From Chthoniobacteraceae bacterium (GTDB taxonomy: Bacteria > Verrucomicrobiota > Verrucomicrobiia > Chthoniobacterales > Chthoniobacteraceae), in assembly GCA_947471505.1 (NCBI GenBank), contig CANIWM010000009.1, positions 53,607 through 117,606 of the forward strand: a DNA stretch of 64,000 bases. Reading direction: 5' to 3'. Below, in pieces: positions 26,021-38,300 of this stretch. The position numbers and the translations under genes were made by a program. Below the pieces are notes generated by a model that saw only the letters and a list, made by a program, of their open reading frames with translations, searched no databases and was not told the DNA's origin. Numbering within the stretch: position 1 is the stretch's first letter; every line of letters starts with the position of its first letter.

Positions 26021-28456
26021 TCACTTCTTCGCTGGAGGCGGGGCCTTCGGTGCGGCTTTTAGCCAGGCCACGATTTTCTCCACACGGTCAAGGTTGTCCT
26101 TGGTCTGGACGGTCTTGTTGGGCTGGCCCTTCGCCTTGGGGGTTTCGAGATACTTGGCGGACATTTGCTCAGCCATTTCCGTCGCGGCTTCGCGGGAAAG
26201 TGCCCAGCCGAGCGGGAGCGGGACGGCATCTTCGGCGAGGCCGAAATCGAAGTACTTGTCCCCGTCACCCGGAATGCTCGCCTGATGATTGCGCGCCGAC
26301 ATCTCGGAATATACGCCGCGTGCGGTCCGTGTATTCAAAAGCGCTGAGACGGGGGCGATGGTCTCGGACATGAACATCCCGGACGCTCGCAACTCCTCGA
26401 TCTGCTGCTGGAGTTTCTGTTCTTGCCTCTGGAGATCCTGCTTCCGCTCCGGTTTGAGTCCCCGCTCTTTCAACTGCTCTTGCACCACTATGAGCTGCTT
26501 CTTCGGCTCCTGCTTCAGCCGCGCGGGGTCGTTGGAGATTTTTACGATGACGGGGACGACCTTCTTTGACAGCCCCATCTCCTCAATGACCTGCAAGAGC
26601 CGCTGGATGATTTCATCCGCAGTGGCAGCGCCCGAGTTTTCAAAATATCCGCCATCCACCACGCGGCGACCGTCTGCCAAGCGGCCTGCGGGGCTGAAGT
26701 AGGTGAACCGTGCACTGAGGTGTGCGGCGGTGCTGAGTCGGATTTCCATCGGCTTCTCCGGATCGCGTGAGAAGAAGTCGCGTGCGGGTTCAAAGCAGGA
26801 CATCGCATCGGTGACGTTCGTGAACTCTTGGTCGCTGATCTCGATATTGCTCACGACGAAGCGGTTCCCGCTATCGACGAGCGTCGCATTGAGAAAAAGC
26901 GACGGAGGCTCCACCATCGCATCTCGCCATAGGAGACTGAAGCCCTCGGCGAGCCGATTACGCAGCGTCGGGTCTTCCCCTCGCCCCCTCACGGCCCACC
27001 ATGCGTAGGCTTGCTCCCACGATTTCTCCAGCGCGGTCGCGCGGTCCACCACCGGCGTATCGCTCCCCGTCGCCCAGTGGATCGGGCGGCACAAATCGAA
27101 CGGCACCATCCGCTGGATAAAGTCTCCAAACATCATCGACCCGAGATCCGGCGCAAGGTGGTCCATACTCAAAATCCCTTGTGCGGCATTCGTCAGGTCC
27201 GCCCCCCAGTATCCGTCGGCGAGGAGCGCGCTGAACACCGCCGCGCCCACGCTTCCACCGGACACGCCGCTGATCGCAAAAACGTGCGACGCGAAGTCTG
27301 GCTGCCCAGCGTTTTTGAGCTGTTCGGCGAGCGATGCCTCTTGCAGTCCGCCGAGCACCGTCGCCGTCCAGTAAGCCGCGCGGATGCCGCCGCCCTCTGC
27401 CGCGACGACGAAGATCGGGCGGCGATTCGCCTCCGTCTCTTTGCCCGTGAGCCGGGACTTCAGCCACCTCCGCGCCTCATCGGCCAGCGGGCCCTCGTTG
27501 ATGATCCGCGAGTCCGGCGAAGACGCGGAGATCGGCTTCGCCACGCGCTTCTCGACCTGGCGGATGCCGTGATTATCCATCCAGCAGCTCGACACCACCG
27601 CGAGCGTAAACAGCGCGGCGAAAACCGGCACGCGATACGTGCTGCCGAAATAAACCAGCAAGCTCCCGAGCGAGACCCAGCCACTCGCCGCGAGGCACAA
27701 GATCGTCCCCGAACCCAGCGCCCACCCAAGCGACACGGGCCATATCAAAAAGCCCGCCAGAAACATCGGCGGGATCGCCAAAATCGCGACCATCACCTTC
27801 CCATACCGCACCTCCCGCAAATCGAGGAGCGCGGTGAACTTCGCCGGCTTCCGCCTGGGCGAACGCACATACACAACCCCGATCCGCAGCCAGACCAACC
27901 ACGCCACCAAGAACAACGCGCCACGCGAGAGCAGCGGGAGTGCCGGTGTCCATTGCCCATATTTATACGCCGCTTTCCCCGCCGAAAGCGCCAGCGTGAG
28001 CAACGGCATCGCGCCGAAAAAGTGCGGCAGGAACGCCCGCCACCACTTCACCGTGGACTGCTTGAGCCGCAGCCTGTCCTCCTTCGCATCGTGCGACTCC
28101 GGGAGGACTGGCTGGAGATGGTCAAAGTGCAGCATCACATACGTCCAATAAAACGACGCCATGCAGAGCAGCGAAGTCGCCGCAAAAAACGTATAGGGCC
28201 GCACGTTATCCATCCACTGATCTGCAAACGCCGAGCCTTCGCCCAAGCGCCGCAGCAAGTCCCCACCTTGCGGCACGAGAAAGTAGAGCACGAACACCAG
28301 CACGTTCACGATGATGGGCATCCGCGCAGGCCGCAGGACGAGATACCAGTCGCGCAGCGGGAACCACAGCCGCTGCCCTAGCGTCGCCCATCGTTCCGTA
28401 AAAGAGACGGAACGGGTAAACCATTTGTGGATGAAGTCAGGCTCGTTGGAGTTCAT
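26021..28456 (-). CDS. Patatin-like phospholipase with N-terminal membrane domain
   Basis: The 811-residue protein has an N-terminal half with about six or seven hydrophobic segments (IIVNVLVFVLYFLV, FFAATSLLCMASFYWTYVM and others). A patatin-like hydrolase domain follows: oxyanion-loop Gly-rich GGGIRAAYW (~355), nucleophile elbow GVSGGS with Ser399, and the catalytic-dyad VVDGGYFENSGA with Asp601. Between Ser and Asp is a large insert. A coiled coil rich in Lys/Gln follows the Asp (KEQLKERGLKPERKQDLQRQEQK, in short pieces). A membrane-tethered phospholipase/lipid acylhydrolase is the likely role. The ATG at 28456 is chosen over one at 28540 as the upstream part is unlike the protein. It converges on the CotH gene with 18 bp between stops. 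Confidence 0.85.
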   Translation of the reverse strand: MNSNEPDFIHKWFTRSVSFTERWATLGQRLWFPLRDWYLVLRPARMPIIVNVLVFVLYFLVPQGGDLLRRLGEGSAFADQWMDNVRPYTFFAATSLLCMASFYWTYVMLHFDHLQPVLPESHDAKEDRLRLKQSTVKWWRAFLPHFFGAMPLLTLALSAGKAAYKYGQWTPALPLLSRGALFLVAWLVWLRIGVVYVRSPRRKPAKFTALLDLREVRYGKVMVAILAIPPMFLAGFLIWPVSLGWALGSGTILCLAASGWVSLGSLLVYFGSTYRVPVFAALFTLAVVSSCWMDNHGIRQVEKRVAKPISASSPDSRIINEGPLADEARRWLKSRLTGKETEANRRPIFVVAAEGGGIRAAYWTATVLGGLQEASLAEQLKNAGQPDFASHVFAISGVSGGSVGAAVFSALLADGYWGADLTNAAQGILSMDHLAPDLGSMMFGDFIQRMVPFDLCRPIHWATGSDTPVVDRATALEKSWEQAYAWWAVRGRGEDPTLRNRLAEGFSLLWRDAMVEPPSLFLNATLVDSGNRFVVSNIEISDQEFTNVTDAMSCFEPARDFFSRDPEKPMEIRLSTAAHLSARFTYFSPAGRLADGRRVVDGGYFENSGAATADEIIQRLLQVIEEMGLSKKVVPVIVKISNDPARLKQEPKKQLIVVQEQLKERGLKPERKQDLQRQEQKLQQQIEELRASGMFMSETIAPVSALLNTRTARGVYSEMSARNHQASIPGDGDKYFDFGLAEDAVPLPLGWALSREAATEMAEQMSAKYLETPKAKGQPNKTVQTKDNLDRVEKIVAWLKAAPKAPPPAKK

Positions 28457-28654
28457 GGGCTTTGCTGCTGAATTGATGGGGCCACCTTGCAGCACGGTCG
28501 CACCGACCGCTCCGGCGAATGACACGGCGAGTTCACCCAAACGCGCTCATTAATACAAGGCGCATTTCCATGTTCAAAAACCCGCGCCCCTCCGACCACG
28601 GACGCCGTCCGATTGGGCCTTTGAGCGCCGATGCTCCTTCGCATTGCGTCGCTG

Positions 28655-29215
28655 TTACGGAGCCTTGCGGGAGAACCGTTTGCGGAGCATATGCCCGACA
28701 GCACGCCAGCGCCGGCTGAAGTGCCCGCCGCGTGGAATGCAGGATTTGATGAAGTTTTTCCAGCGAACGGCGGTGGCCCATCCAGGCATGGCGCGGATTG
28801 CGGCGTAGAGGCGGGTCTTGAGCCGGATGACCGTGTCGTGGAGCCAGCGGAACCACCCGAGCTTGAGCAGCGCCGGGCGACATACCGCATAGAGCCGTGC
28901 AGCGCAGGCGGTGCCGATCACTTTCGCAGTGATAATCACCGCCAGTCCCGCGAGTGCAAATCCGTGCGCGATGAGAAAGAGCGCAGATATTTTCACCGGG
29001 AGCAGAAGCAACCCAGGCAGGAAGAAAGCCGCAGCAGCGCCGTAGGGCGGGAGTCGGGAAAGGCGCACCTCGAGTGCACGGACAACACGGGTGCGCGCCA
29101 GTCGCGCCATGGCGGCGGTGAGGTGGTCCCAAAGCCACTCCTCAATAAACATGAGCAACGCGGCGATGATGACCATCGGCGGGAAGAGCAGGCTTTTGAG
29201 TAATCGGCGAATCAT
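28655..29215 (-). CDS. Conserved multi-pass membrane protein
   Basis: The 186 residues start MIRRLLKSLLFPPMVIIAAL, with FIEEWLWDHL at the end of the first span, then RLSRLPPYGAAAAFFLPGLL and LIAHGFALAGLAVIITAKV. This Arg/Pro/Gly-punctuated layout resembles a conserved bacterial membrane family of unknown function. The C-terminal ~60 residues are basic and soluble (RWKNFIKSCIPRGGHFSRRW). The ATG at 29215 gives the family-like start. It is isolated between the patatin gene and tRNA-Glu. Confidence 0.65.
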   Translation of the reverse strand: MIRRLLKSLLFPPMVIIAALLMFIEEWLWDHLTAAMARLARTRVVRALEVRLSRLPPYGAAAAFFLPGLLLLPVKISALFLIAHGFALAGLAVIITAKVIGTACAARLYAVCRPALLKLGWFRWLHDTVIRLKTRLYAAIRAMPGWATAVRWKNFIKSCIPRGGHFSRRWRAVGHMLRKRFSRKAP

Positions 29216-29390
29216 GGCTGAAAGAGTGAGGAGCCCAGCGTTGCGTGGGGGCGATAAGAATGTCACGCCCAGCGTTCGGGCTGCTCGCCAAAGGTCGTAT
29301 CGGCGTGGGTTCCTGCGGTTTTTTTAATTACGAGCAGGAAAAAGATTGCCAGCCAACGATTCGCCCCTATTCTCCGCCCCTCTCATAAAC

Positions 29391-29465
29391 GACCCTATCG
29401 TCTAGCGGTTAGGACACTCCCCTTTCACGGGAGTAACCGGGGTTCGATTCCCCGTAGGGTCGCCA
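29391..29465 (+). tRNA. tRNA-Glu (anticodon TTC)
   Basis: A complete 75-nt cloverleaf: acceptor GACCCTA (29391-29397) pairs with TAGGGTC, with discriminator G at 29462 and an encoded CCA at 29463-29465. The D arm is TCTAGCGGTTAGGA, and the anticodon stem CTCCC/GGGAG encloses the loop CTTTCAC with anticodon TTC at 29424-29426. The T arm is CCGGGGTTCGATTCCCCG. It reads GAA/GAG, and it feeds the GatCAB-dependent pathway as the Glu-charged donor if Gln-tRNA is misacylated. Confidence 0.97.
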
Positions 29466-29537
29466 ATTTTCCTCAGCCATTCGGGCTGGAGAAAGCTGGG
29501 TGAATGCGCCAGAGCGCGTATCGCAGCGCGATGCTCT

Positions 29538-29918
29538 CTACGCTGCGAGGACGACATTGGCCACGGCATAGTGCTCACTGTGGCTGAGGCTCAGGAGGAT
29601 TTGGGTGACGCCCAGTGCGGCGGCGGTCTCGGCGGCGGTGCCGTGGAGGACTATGAAGGGTGCGCCTGCTTCCGTGCGGCAGACTTCGATGTCGAGCCAC
29701 GAGACGCTTGCGCCGATGCCCGTGCCGAATGCTTTTGCCACCGCTTCTTTCGCGGCGAAACGGGCAGCGTAACTGCGCGATGGCTGGCGGTGCTGGTCGC
29801 AGTAGGCTTGCTCGCTGGCGCGGAAGACGCGGTCGATGAACGGCTTCCCTTGCCGCGCAATCGCTTGCTCGATGCGGGTGATTTCCACGATGTCCACGCC
29901 GATGCCTTGGAGACTCAC
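29538..29918 (-). CDS. acpS: Holo-[acyl-carrier-protein] synthase
   Basis: The 126-residue enzyme transfers 4'-phosphopantetheine from CoA to acyl carrier protein. Group I signature residues are GVDIVEITRIE at the start (metal-binding Asp8/Asp9 region) and RFAAKEAVAKAFGTG (WxxKEA/FxxKEA motif), with a C-terminal LSLSHSEHYAVANVVL. Length is typical. Its ATG overlaps the end of pdxJ by 4 nt, so it is co-translated in the purH-pdxJ-acpS unit. The pdxJ-acpS pairing is also widespread in other bacteria. Confidence 0.95.
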   Translation of the reverse strand: MSLQGIGVDIVEITRIEQAIARQGKPFIDRVFRASEQAYCDQHRQPSRSYAARFAAKEAVAKAFGTGIGASVSWLDIEVCRTEAGAPFIVLHGTAAETAAALGVTQILLSLSHSEHYAVANVVLAA

Positions 29919-30643
29919 GGCAGTTGGGCGATCATCTCGCGCACGGCGGCGTCGAGCCCGGTGAAAACGGCGCGGCAGACGATGCTGTGTCCGATGTTCA
30001 GCTCAACGAGATGCGGGACGGTGCGGATGAGCGCGATGTTAGTGTAGTTGATCCCGTGGCCCGCATTCACTTGCAGGCCGAGGGCGTGGGCAAATTCCGA
30101 CGCTTCGCAAAGGCGCGCAAGCTCGGCGGTCTGCGCGTCGCCTTCCGCGTTGGCGAAGGCTCCGGTGTGCAGCTCGACCATCTCCGCGCCGAGTAGATGG
30201 GACGCGGTGATTTGCTCGATACACGGCTCGATGAACATGCTCACGCGGATGCCGTTTGCGCGGAGCGTATCGACAGTGGCGCGCAGGGCGTCGAACTGGC
30301 CGACGACATCCAGTCCGCCTTCCGTCGTCACTTCCGCGCGGTTTTCTGGGACGAGGCACACGTCGTCCGGCTTCACGCGCAGGGCGATGGCGAGAATCTC
30401 GGCGCTGTTTCCCATTTCGAGATTGAGCTTCGTGGTGAGCTGCTCGCGGAGGCGGAAAACGTCGGCGTCCTGAATGTGGCGGCGGTCGCCGCGCAGGTGG
30501 ACAGTGATTCCTTTCGCGCCCGCGATTTCGCAAATCGCCGCAGCGGCGAGCACGTCGGGCTCGGCGTTGTGGGCGTCAATGTCGCCGACGTAGCGCGCCT
30601 GTCGCAGCGTGGCGACATGGTCTATATTAACGCCGAGGTGCAT
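29915..30643 (-). CDS. pdxJ: Pyridoxine 5'-phosphate synthase
   Basis: The 242-residue TIM-barrel enzyme condenses 3-amino-2-oxopropyl phosphate and 1-deoxyxylulose 5-phosphate to pyridoxine 5'-phosphate. [14 protein letters not shown] at the N-terminus is the family signature, followed by [23 protein letters not shown], and [12 protein letters not shown] with [10 protein letters not shown] near the end. It begins 3 bp after purH and overlaps acpS by 4 nt. Length is typical. Confidence 0.96.
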   Translation of the reverse strand: MHLGVNIDHVATLRQARYVGDIDAHNAEPDVLAAAAICEIAGAKGITVHLRGDRRHIQDADVFRLREQLTTKLNLEMGNSAEILAIALRVKPDDVCLVPENRAEVTTEGGLDVVGQFDALRATVDTLRANGIRVSMFIEPCIEQITASHLLGAEMVELHTGAFANAEGDAQTAELARLCEASEFAHALGLQVNAGHGINYTNIALIRTVPHLVELNIGHSIVCRAVFTGLDAAVREMIAQLP

Positions 30644-30646
30644 AGC

Positions 30647-32176
30647 TCAGTGCCGGAAGTGGCGGAAGGCGGTGAGGAGCATCGCCATGCCGCGTTCGTT
30701 CGCGGCCGCGATCACTTCCGGGTCACGCTGCGAGCCGCCGGGCTGGATGGCGCAGGTCGCACCCGCTTCCGCGGCGGCGATGAGGCCATCGGCAAACGGG
30801 AAGAACGCATCCGAGCACACCGCGCTGCCGACGAGGGAAAGCCCGGCGTCTTTCGCCTTGGCGACGGCGATGCGCGAGCTATCCACGCGGCTCATTTGCC
30901 CCGCGCCGACGCCGAGCGTGCGGTCTTTCGCAGCATAGACGATGGCGTTCGATTTCACATGCTTCACGACCTTCCAGCCAAACTCCATCGCGGCCAATTC
31001 ATCGGCGGTGGGCGGACGTGTCGTGGAGACTTTGCGTTCCTCCGCAGCGTAGTTGTCGCGGTTTTGCACGAGCACGCCACCGGCGACGCTGCGGATCACG
31101 AAATCGTCCACTCCCTGCGGCTCCGCCACGCGGCGGAGTTGCCGCATGAGGCGCAGGTTCTTCTTCCGCTGGAGCAGCGCGCGAGCGTCGGCGTCGAACT
31201 CCGGCGCGATGATGACCTCGCTGAAAATCTCGCTGATCGCTTCGGCGAGCCCGAGCGTGAGCGGGCGATTGCACACGATGATGCCGCCAAACGGCGCTTG
31301 CTTGTCCGTCGCGAACGCCTTGTCCCACGCCGCGCGCAAGTCCGGGTCGCTGCCCACGCCGCAAGGGTTCGTGTGCTTCAAAATGGCGACAGTCGGCTCG
31401 GAGAACTCGACCATGAGTTCGGCGGCAGCGGTGATGTCCAAGATGTTGTTGTAGGACAAATCTTTGCCCGCCAACTTTTCAAAGAACTCATCCCAGCGAC
31501 CAAAGAGCGCGCCGCTCTGGTGCGAGTTTTCGCCGTAGCGAAGCTCGGTGACGCGAGGCAGGCACAGGCTGAAGCCGCTGGCGCATTCCTTTTCTTTGTT
31601 GAGGAAGTTGGCGATGGCTCCGTCGTATTTCGACGTGGTGACGAAGACCTTGATGCCCAGCCGCTCGCGCAGTTGCAGCGTCGTCGCGCCTTCGTTGGCC
31701 TTCATCGTTTCCACGATCTCGTCGTAGTCGGCGGGGTCGGTGACGACGGTGACGCTGCGGTAGTTCTTCGCCGCACTGCGGAGCATGGACGGGCCGCCGA
31801 TGTCTATGTTCTCGATGGCTTCTTCCAGCGTCACGCCGGGCTTCGCCACCGTGGCCTCGAACGGGTAGAGATTCACCACCACGAGGTCTATCGCCTCGAT
31901 GCCGTGGGCCTTGGCCTGCGCGACGTGCTCTTCGTTATCGCGCAAGTGCAGGAGCCCGCCGTGGACTTTCGGATGCAACGTTTTCACGCGCCCATCCATC
32001 ATCTCGGGGAACCCGGTGTATTGCGAAATCTCCACGCAAGGAATGCCTTCTTTAGCCAGAAGTTTGGCGGTCCCACCGGTGGAAATAATCTCCACACTCA
32101 TAGCGGCGAGTGCTTTCGCAAACTCGACCAGACCAGTTTTATCCGACACGGAAATCAGCGCACGTTTGATACTCAT
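30647..32176 (-). CDS. purH: Bifunctional AICAR transformylase / IMP cyclohydrolase
   Basis: The 509-residue enzyme catalyses the last two steps of de novo purine synthesis. The N-terminal MGS-like cyclohydrolase domain starts [20 protein letters not shown], with [13 protein letters not shown]. The AICAR transformylase domain carries the hallmark KHTNPCG (catalytic Lys-His), plus [12 protein letters not shown] and, at the C-terminus, [12 protein letters not shown]. It is the first gene of purH-pdxJ-acpS. The 172-bp gap to the divergent CotH gene must hold promoters for both; none was confidently assigned. Confidence 0.96.
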   Translation of the reverse strand: MSIKRALISVSDKTGLVEFAKALAAMSVEIISTGGTAKLLAKEGIPCVEISQYTGFPEMMDGRVKTLHPKVHGGLLHLRDNEEHVAQAKAHGIEAIDLVVVNLYPFEATVAKPGVTLEEAIENIDIGGPSMLRSAAKNYRSVTVVTDPADYDEIVETMKANEGATTLQLRERLGIKVFVTTSKYDGAIANFLNKEKECASGFSLCLPRVTELRYGENSHQSGALFGRWDEFFEKLAGKDLSYNNILDITAAAELMVEFSEPTVAILKHTNPCGVGSDPDLRAAWDKAFATDKQAPFGGIIVCNRPLTLGLAEAISEIFSEVIIAPEFDADARALLQRKKNLRLMRQLRRVAEPQGVDDFVIRSVAGGVLVQNRDNYAAEERKVSTTRPPTADELAAMEFGWKVVKHVKSNAIVYAAKDRTLGVGAGQMSRVDSSRIAVAKAKDAGLSLVGSAVCSDAFFPFADGLIAAAEAGATCAIQPGGSQRDPEVIAAANERGMAMLLTAFRHFRH

Positions 32177-32348
32177 TCTTTATTTGAAAAGGGCGCGGAC
32201 CCTAGCGCCCGCCGCAGCAACGTCAAGCGGCGCGACGCCCAAGAACGGGCGCGATGCCGACAGCCGTGATGACGTGGGGTTCATCGAACATTTCAATTGA
32301 AACCTTGCGACATCAGGACTTATTTCCAAGCGCGCTCGTTTACTCACC

Positions 32349-35300
32349 ATGAAACTCCTTAAATTACCCATCTCCGCCAGACTCGCTGTTTTCGCATGTC
32401 TCGCGCTCGCACCACTGAACGAAACCGCCCATGCCGGACTGCTCGGCTACTGGAACTTTGACGGTGATTCTTATTCCGACGCCTCGGGGCTCGGCAACAA
32501 TGCCCAGGCTGGGCCTACGACTCAGGCACCGATTTTCTCGACGGATGTGGCGACGCCGTTTGCCAATCGCACGAACTCCCGCTCGCTCGATTTGCGAAAC
32601 CGCACGACGCCTACGACGGGGACGAATTGCTACGCGGTCGTGCCGGGGTCGAGCAGTCTTTATAACGGAGGCGCTAGTTTTACGGTTTCGTGCTGGGTGA
32701 AGGGATGGCCTACAGATGCTTGGGTGCCGTTCGTTTCTAAAAATGGCGAGGGCAACGGATGGCAGGTGCGGCGCAATGGGGCCACCAATGAAGTGGACTG
32801 GACGACGCGGGGCAGCGGGACGGGGTTCACTCAGGGCAATGGTGACTTCAATTCCGGCGTCGTGATTACCGGAGCGGGGACGACTTCGCCCGGTATCCGC
32901 AATACGCAGTGGTATCATGTGGTTTGCACGTTCGATGGCACGAACAAGAATATCTACCTGAACAGCCAACTCGTGTCGCAGCAGGCGAATCCGGGGGCGA
33001 CAATTCAGAGCTCGACGAATCTTCTGGTGTTCGGAGCGAGGGACAATGGCGGCATCAACTCGTTTTCGCGGGTGATGATCGACGAAGTTGCGATTTGGAA
33101 CAACACGCTCACCCAGACGCAAATCGCGGATTTGTTCTCGGGCACGGACCCGCGCTTTTTGCACTCGCAAGTGACGCCGTGGAATCTCGGCGAGCCTTGG
33201 GGAACTCCGGGAAAATGGGGCGTGAAGGAGGCGAAGACGCTGAACGCGACGTGGCAGATTTCGAACCTGAACACGGCGCTCGGCGTGGCGACCAGCACTC
33301 CGGGAATCACGAGCACGGCGTTTTCGGTGATCGATTTCAAGGACCCGAACAATCCGGGTGGCGGCTCGGGGACTGCGGCGACGTATCTCACAGATACGGC
33401 GGCGGATGATGAAGATTTCGTGCAGGTGGCGACGTGTTGTTTCCGGGTGACGACGCCGGGTCCTTACACGTTTATTTTCAATGGCGACGACGGTTTTCAG
33501 GCGTCGCTTTTTGGCGTGAACTGGACGAAGATTAACACGCAAAACGGCAACGCTTCCTTCAGCGGCGAGACGCTGACAAACATGGTGCCGACGGGCGATA
33601 CGAACACCTACGCGGTGGCGACGCTGGCGGCTGGCGACTACAATTTCCGCTACCTGTGGTACGAGCGCGGGGGTGGTGCTTACAACCGTGTGCGCATTGC
33701 GGCGGGCGACAAGACGGGCGATGACGGCTCGCTGAAACTTCTCGGCGATGCGACGGGACCGGTGACGCTGGTTGACCAGGCGCCGATGCTGCTCGGCTTT
33801 ACCTCGAACGCGTATTCGGTGCTCACGACGCCTTCGGTGAATCCTGCGACGCTGACTTTTTCGTGGGATACGAAATTCACGAGCGCGCTGACGATCACGC
33901 CGACGCTGCCGGGCAATCCAACGATCACGCCGGGGACGAATTCGGTGACGTTTGCCTCGCCGACGGCTACGACGACTTACACGCTCACGGGCACGACGGG
34001 TGCGCAGACGAGGACTTCGAGCTTCACGGTTTTCGTCGATCAGGCACCGACCATCCAGAGCTTTTCCGTGAACGACAATACGGTGGTCGCCGGAGCGCCG
34101 ATCACTCTAAATTGGAACGTTGTCGGGGCTGCGTCTTTGTCCATCAATCAGGGAATCGGAGCCGTCACTCCCACGGGCAGTGGTTCATTGAATCTAAGCG
34201 CTCCAGCGAGCACGACGACCTACACGCTCACGGCGACGAACCCGTTTGGCAACGTGACTTCTCAGGTCACCGTGAACATCGGACTTCCGCCCGTGATTAG
34301 TTCATTCACCACTCCAGATGCCGCGATTTTGCCGGGCGGTATTGCACAGCTCGACTGGACCACTTCGCTGGCAGATTCGGTGACGCTTACGCCGCGTCCG
34401 GGAGCGGTGGCGTTGAACGGTCAGTTCTTTGAGAATCCGGCCGCAAATACGACTTACACGCTCACGGCGACGAATGCTTTTGCGAGCGTTTCGCAGGCCC
34501 GGACGATTACGATTCCGGGTGCGCTCACGATCACCTCGGCGGGCTGGAGCCAGACGCGGCTGAATACGTCGGTGACGTTGAACTCGCTCAGTATCTCGGA
34601 TCAGTTATTTGCTGGTACGATTGTGCCAACGGGAACCTTTACGCAGTCAGGCCTAGCCTCCATCAACCAAGGCGACGGCGCGGTCGGCGTGTTCCCCGGC
34701 GGCGAGACGCTTCCGCCGGGTGGAAATGGCGACAATTTCGTCGTAAAATCTACCGCGACGCTGCGGATTATCTTCAGCGGATATTACACCTTTGGAATCA
34801 ACAACGACGACGGCGGACGCCTCCGCATCGATGGGAACGACGTCATCGTGAACGACGCAACACAGGCACCGACGACGTTCGTCTCGGGGCCAAAATACCT
34901 GACGGCAGGCGACCACACGATCGAGTATCTTTACTTCGAACAAGGCGGCGGATTTGCCGGCGAGGTCTTCTACGTTCGCTCGGACGGAGCGTTCTTCCTG
35001 CTGGCGACAAACATGCCCATCGCGCCGCCGGTGAGCGCGTCCGATTTGCGCATCACGGAATTCTGCGCAGACAACACGGTGCTCTTCGATTCGCAGGCAG
35101 ACGCGCCGGACTGGATCGAAATCGTGAACCCAACAGCGTCGCCGATTAACCTCGCCGGCTACTACCTCACGAACAGTGCGATCCCCGCAGACGACCACAA
35201 GTGGGCGTTCCCAAACTACTCGCTCCCGGCTGGCAGCTACCTCGTCGTTTTTGCCTCGGCGAAAAATGTGACGTTCGGCGCGAACGAGTTTCACACGAAC

Positions 35301-38300
35301 TTCACGCTGCCAAAGACCGCCGGCTATCTCGCGATGACGAAAGACAGCGGAACTCCAGGCGTCTATTCGCTGGTCGATTCGTACACTTATCCGGCGCAGC
35401 GCGAGAATAAATCGTACGGCCGCTACGACACGGAAAACTACGTCGGTTTCTTCGACATCCCGTCGCCCGGTTCGCAGAACGCGGCAGGCATCGACGGTTT
35501 TGTCGGCGATACGACCTTCAATGTGGATCGCGGAATTAAGAGCGCTCCGTTCGGGCTTACGATCACGACGACCACCCCGGGCGCGGAGATTCGCTACACA
35601 CTCGACGGCTCAACGCCGACTTCGACAAACGGCTTCATTTTCCCAAATGTCGTGAACCCTACTCCGCTCACGATTAACAAGACGACGGTTGTGCGGACGG
35701 CTGCATTTCAGAACCGCTGGAAGCCGACGAATGTGGACACGCAAACGTATTTGTTCCTCGACGATGTGATCACGCAATCCGTGAGCAACACGCTCGCTGA
35801 CGGATGGCCCGTGGGTCCTGTCGCCGGGCAGATTCTCGACTACGGATTCGACAGTCGCGTGGTGACTGGAAACGAAGCGATTATCAAAGCGGCACTCGCT
35901 GCAGTCCCAACCGTGTCGATCGTGACCGACCTCGGTAATTTGCTGCATCCTGTGAACGGCATCTACATCGATGCAAATCAGCACGGCGAAAACTGGGAGC
36001 GCCCTGCGTCCGTTGAGTATATCAACGACACCTACAACGGTCAGGTGGGCGGCGGTGGTGCATTCCAGATCGACGCCGGACTTCGCATCCGCGGCGGATA
36101 CTCCCGCAGCGATGCGAACCCGAAACACGCGTTCCGCTTGTTCTTCCAAAACCAGTACGACGGCGATTTGAAGTATGCGCTTTTCGGCAAGGAAGGCACC
36201 AACCGCTTCGAGAACCTCGATATCCAGACGTCGCAGAACTACTCGTGGTCATTCGACCCATCGGGCGCGGCACCCGGCGGCGCTGTGCAACTCTACACGT
36301 TCATCCGCGAAGTCGTGAGCCGCGACAACATGAAGGACATGTCGCAGCCCTACACCCGCAGCCGTTACGTCCACCTCTACCTCAACGGAAAATACTGGGG
36401 CCTTTACATGACGCAGGAGCGCCCCGAGGCGAACTACGGGCAAAACTACCTCGGCGGAAACGAAGACAATTACGATGTGATCAAATCCGCCGGCGGCAGC
36501 GGCGGCTACAACACCGAAGCAACCGACGGCACCATGGCGCAAGGCACGAGCGCAGCGCCCGGCTCGACGTGGGCGCGGTTCTGGTGGCGCGCGAAAGAAC
36601 TGCGCGAAGACACCACCTCCGAAGCAAGCCGCACGGCGCGCTACTTCGCGATGCAGGGATTGCAGAGCAACGGCATCACGCCCGACCCCGCGAGCCCGAA
36701 GGTGCTGAACCCGGAGAACCTCGCTGACTACATTCTGAACAGCTTCCAAACCGGCAGCTTCGATGCGCCGCTCTCGACGTTTGTTGGTGCTTCCAACAAC
36801 TGGTTCGGACTCAAGGAGCGCACGCGCAACGACGGATTCGTCTTCTTGGCCCACGACCACGAACACGGCATGGGGACAGATCAGGACGGCCGCTCGGATA
36901 ATCGAGTCGGACCTTGGGCTGGCTCGGGGACCAACGCATTTGGACAAGCGATGCACAACAATCTCGTGAATTACGCCAAATCGAATCCTGCTTACTTGCA
37001 CGAAAATCTCGCGTTCAGTCAGGAATACCGGATGAAGTTCGCCGATCGCGTTCAGAAGAACTTCTTCAACAACGGCCCGCTCAGCGACGCCAGCGTCATC
37101 GCCCGAATCAATTCGCGTGCGACGATTCTGGACCCGCTGATCATCGCGGAATCCGCCCGTTGGGGTGATTCGAAAACCGGCGGCGCCACGTTCTTCACCA
37201 AGAACGACTGGCTGAGTGGAAAGACCCGCACGACGAACTGGGTGAGCACCGGAACCATCGCAACGCTGAACGCAAACAGCGGCCCCGGACGCGCCGCGAC
37301 GATCGTCGCTCAGCTCCGCGCATACAAAGACAACGTGAGCGGCGTGAGCACCGGCCCTGCCGATGGCACGCTTGTCGCGATGCCGCTCTTCCCAATCACC
37401 GACGCACCGGTCTTCGGGCAATTCGGCGGAATCGTAGCGTCGAACTATTCGCTCACCATCACCGACCCGAATAGCGGCAACCCAAGCACATCGGGCGATA
37501 CCCGCACACTCTACTATCGACTCGATGAACAAGACCCGCGTGAAATCGGCGGAACCGTCCGCGCAGGAAACCTCACGAGCAACCCGGCCACACTGACCGT
37601 CTCCGGCCTCGTAAAAGCGCGCATTTTCAACAGCACGAAAAACGAATGGTCGGCTCTCACCGAGGCGCTCTTCGTCGTCGGCGCACCAGCGTCGAGCACG
37701 AATCTCGTCATCAGTGAAATCAACTACCAACCCAAAGGACCGTTCTTCGCCCCAGCGACGGACAAGGACGACTACGAGTTCATTGAGCTGTGGAACCCAT
37801 CGACAAGTCAGGTGGAACTCGACGGCGTGGAATTCACAACCGGCATTACGTTTAACTTCACCACGCAATCGAGCATCACTTCGATTGCGCCGGGCGGGCG
37901 CATCGTACTCGTGCGAAACCTCGCGGCATTCCAACAGCGGTATCCAGACGCCAGCTATCCGGGGCTGAGCGCAAAGATCGCGGGAACCTACCTGAACAGC
38001 CTCGATAATGGCGGCGAGCAACTCATCCTTCGCAACGTTCTCGCAGGCGCAGATATCGCCGACTTTACGTACGATGACGACGGCATCTCGTGGCCAAAGG
38101 GACCCGACGGAGGCGGCTACACTCTGTGCCTCACCACCGTCAATCCGACGACGGTCAACAAGAGTCTCGGTTCAAACTGGTTTTCCCACGGAACCCTCCA
38201 CGGCAATCCCGGCGGACCCGACAGCGCCGCATTTGGAACTTGGGCGACCAGCTTCTCCGTTCCTGCCTCGAACACGATCGACTCCGACGGCGACAGCGTG

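Noticed and set aside
30197..32269. Open frame of 690 codons opposite pdxJ and purH
   Set aside because: It is antisense to two unmistakable enzymes; composition (Arg/Val/His-rich) is that of a GC-rich shadow.
36249..38021. Open frame of 590 codons opposite the second CotH giant
   Set aside because: No recognisable domain; the sense frame contains CotH and lamin-tail motifs.
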